From Chara braunii (Eukaryota > Streptophyta > Charophyceae > Charales > Characeae), in NCBI GenBank assembly GCA_003427395.1, contig BFEA01001054.1:185393-228026 (forward strand): a DNA stretch of 42,634 bases. Direction: 5' to 3'. The notes beneath the pieces were generated by a model. That model searched no databases. It saw only the letters and a list, made by a program, of their open reading frames with translations, and was not told the DNA's origin. The translations under genes were made by a program, and so were the position numbers. Below are positions 40,160 through 42,634 of the stretch, piece after piece; within the stretch, counting starts at the first letter, position 1, and every line of letters begins with the position of its first letter.

Positions 40160-41945
40160 CACTCACCTTCTTGGTGTCTTGGGGTGGAGTACCAATCTTG
40201 ATGAAGATCTTCCCCTCCTTGCTCAACCACCCCCTTAGCTATGGCTTCCTTCCCCTTCAAACCCTTCTCCTCCTTCCTCTCTCACTCCCTTCCAAGTTGC
40301 CACAAACTCCAACCACTATGGCTATGGAGTACTTCCCTCTAGGAGGGCTAATGGTGACTCCCTCTAACCTTTCTCTCTTCCTCACAACCTGGGAGCTATG
40401 GCGGATCACCTTCCCTACTACCACTAGCCTATAGAGTCCTTCACACTAGCTCACATTCTCCTCTCAACTCCCAAACTGGCACGGGGTCCCCTCACTTCAC
40501 TCCTAGTGAGTGTGGTGCTCTTATGGGCACATTTGGGCAGCATGGGCACTCCTCATGCAAATGGGAGTGTGGCGGACTAAACTCCCAGCTTATGTAGGTT
40601 GAAACCAGCAGTCCAGCCAGCCCATGGGCCTCCCTATGTGCCCCAAAGTGAACCGAGGTACCCCCATGACCAATTTTCACCACTAGGTCTCTCCGGGGGC
40701 ACCTGGGCCTCATGTTGGTCAGGTACATGCAGTCCAAGTGGTTGGTACCAACTCGGACAGCCCCTTCGGCCTCTTTTCAGCCTCATGCGACTTGAAAAAT
40801 GTTGCCCCCTTGAGTCCAAAGCCCAAGGGACAGCCTACTTGAAGGTCTTTTTCTCGACTTTTTTTTTGGGGGGGCCTCCGTTGAGTAGGCCGGAGCATTT
40901 TTCTATATGGCGACGCATTTTCAGCCTTGAATCAGACTAAGATCCAAGACCAGCATTATTTCGAGCTACCCAATGGTGGTCCTTGCTTCAAATTTGAGCC
41001 CCCAAGTTCAATTTTCCAATTTTTGGTGCATCTGGCTCTCTTTTTGAGCCAAATGCACAGTTTTGTCTTTTTCCTTTTTTTTCTTTCTTTCCATTTTGGG
41101 CTGCCACCTCACTCCGGAGCTAGCCATTTTAAGTTGGTCCACAAAAAAAAGTTGTTTCCTCTCCACCATTAGATCTGATCTCAGATCCATGGTCAAAAAG
41201 AAAACCGGTCATTTCTCCTTTGCATTTTCTCTCATTTTTGCTTTTTTAATTCAGATATTGTGGAGATATGACCCCAATGGCCATATCTCAACAATCCGGC
41301 TTCCCTTCCCTCATTCTAGGTGAGATGAGATAATCATTGGGACCTGCCAGTCCCTACTACAGCAGTCCCAATAGGCCGGCACATCCTCCTCCACCTTTTT
41401 CTCCCGTTTTGTTTCATTCTCACTCCATTTCTCCCCATTTTTTTTATTTTTTTTCTTTTAATTTTGTTATGACAAGTATCAAACAGCTGTGCCCTCCCTT
41501 TCTAGGCCTTGGAACCTCATTCATGATCAGGCTCATGACCGATTGTTGGCCGTTACATTTTGGACTTCAAAAATTGCCCTCCATGCTCCTAGGGGGCTTC
41601 ATTTTGCCGCCGTTTGTTCGATTTTGAGCCCTTTTGCTCCGATTTTTTATGGCAGCCTTTTTTCTTATGTTGGGCCTCTTGAAGCTCCATTTTCACATGC
41701 TTGGCTAGTATGACATATCTCGGACTGCTGGGCAGCCCTCCCAACTCCCGTTTTTCTTTTCTTTTTACCGCTCGGCCTCCCGTTTGGGTCTCACCAGTGC
41801 TTGCACTAGTGGTGCTAATATTTCCCACCGTCAAGACCTTCGATCTTGACGGCGCCGTTGGCCTTGCGCAACCACTCCCTACGTTGGCTTGTGGTTATTT
41901 CCTTGGGACACCTCAAGTCCCCGCCACTTCCCCGTACTAGTCCCT
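40160..41945 (-). repeat. Repeat R, minus-strand copy
   Basis: The reverse complement of this segment matches 18310-20115 along its length. It runs from the splice-donor-like AGGTGAGTG beside the purine tract (about 40160), through CAACCTACATAAG (about 40590), CAGTCCGAG-type and GGAAAAAGACAAAACTG segments, to GCACCACTAGTGCAAGCACT (about 41800) and the GGGACTAGT/AAGTGGCGGGGAC segment near 41920-41945. Divergence is substantial, with many indels, so the copies are old. Confidence 0.8.
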
Positions 41946-42634
41946 TTTTTTTTTTTTTTTTGCCCCGTCGGCTGTGCTGCCGGCGCACGTCCCACTTTTC
42001 GACTTTTATTATTTGGGCCCACTTGGTCCTCGACAACATCCCGGACGACGTGCTATTTTTATTTTAGGACCCCCTTGCCCCCAACAATCCCGATGGGCAT
42101 GCCGCGGCCCATTTCCCCTTGGCCTAGGCATCCTCATGCAGTCCGTTTATTTCTCGGACTGCATTTATGGTCATTCTCCTAGTCCCACAACCCCACAACT
42201 TGCCCCATGCTAAAAGAAAATGAAGTGTTTGATTTTCACGTGCACCTAGGTTCAATATTGACTCCCGGTGCACCTAAAACATATGTTTGGCATCCCCCAT
42301 GCAATCCGTTATTTTTCGGTTGCATGGGGCCTTGATTTTTTTTGTTTTTTTTTGCAAAATCAAGAAAAACCCAAAGTACTTTATTACCGACATATGCCAG
42401 AATGAATCTGGTCACAAAAGCATCCCCTAGGTGACCGTTTTTGGCTATTAGTGCCCTTTTGACTTTTCCCCTTCTCTTTTCTTTTTCTTTTCTTTTTCTT
42501 TTCTTTTTCTTTTCTTTTCTTTTCCTCCACTTGTGTACAGTAGGGACTCATCAGTCCCTACTTGCTGCAGTCCCAACTGACGGCCAACTCACTCATCCTC
42601 TCTCTCTTCCCTTTTTTTTTTTTTTTTTTTTTTT
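41946..42634 (-). repeat. Upstream flank of the minus R copy, LTR-like
   Basis: This stretch is probably the counterpart of 17463-18310, though matching is weak outside the hairpin. It has T runs at 41945-41962 and 42335-42352, a CTTTT microsatellite at about 42471-42524, the hairpin at 42539-42562 and a final T run from 42610. No credible gene. Confidence 0.4.
42539..42562. other. Perfect 10-bp-arm hairpin
   Basis: AGTAGGGACT (42539-42548) pairs perfectly with AGTCCCTACT (42553-42562) around CATC. It is the counterpart of the hairpin at 17465-17484. Confidence 0.75.

Noticed and set aside
39755-40260. Long Lys/Glu/Arg and Ser/Leu/Phe frames on both strands
   Set aside because: They are translations of a GAA/TTC purine-pyrimidine tract.
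42539-42562. Hammerhead ribozyme suggested by CTGATGAGTCCC on the minus strand
   Set aside because: The remaining core (a closing GGGAC-GAAA and stem III) is absent; the sequence is explained by a simple palindrome.

Overview
This window looks like repeat-dominated nuclear DNA of a plant-type eukaryote. It holds decayed retroelements, long satellite arrays, microsatellites and assembly ambiguities, with no bacterial-style operon and no recognisable host gene. The gag-pol wording (chromovirus-like Ty3/gypsy order PR-RT-RH-IN, a TPMGFTNAVAE block in RT) and the general texture remind me of the charophyte alga Chara. That attribution is inference from recall and was not tested.

Layout. Positions 10-465 are the 3' part of an LTR ending in CTACA, followed after 4 bases by an 18-base primer binding site resembling the tRNA-Ala 3' end. 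A 1.7 kb leader follows, then four tandem paralogous reading frames of about 200-290 residues (2234-5564), which match no family I know. Next come a long gag (6016-8424), protease (8345-8760), a linker, reverse transcriptase (9256-10600), RNase H and integrase (to 12684), then small accessory frames (12831-13644). One of these encodes an acidic protein with two SUMO-interaction-like motifs. The gag-pol carries many stops, two frame changes, a 96-bp internal duplication and lost catalytic residues, so this copy is dead. From 13.6 to 17.5 kb lie degenerate tandem repeats, two related polypurine-tract/LTR-start junctions and the C-terminal remnant of a second Ty3-like pol.

From 17.5 to 26.8 kb is LTR-like and satellite material: a hairpin-bearing LTR start, a 1.8 kb repeat ('R'), a TTC run, a 91-bp satellite of about 37 units with a 420-bp gap, a 53-bp minisatellite, a (TC)n run and a conserved tail. 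It ends in a second copy of the LTR end at 26839. This LTR end abuts coding-like DNA leading to a single-frame reverse transcriptase (28834-30954) of Penelope-like or related type, broken by four stops.

From 31 to 42.6 kb: a nested hairpin, microsatellites, a 280-bp tandem triplication, a foldback/MITE-like element between TA runs, a second 53-bp minisatellite + (TC)n + tail composite, a 171-bp satellite with a covarying hairpin, a GAA run, and an inverted second copy of R.

How the parts relate: everything I can identify is retroelement or satellite. The strongest candidate for something undescribed is the block of four paralogous frames between the primer binding site and gag, together with the SUMO-motif accessory frame after pol. 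Other notable points are the LTRs built from satellites and the hairpins that keep pairing through compensatory changes.
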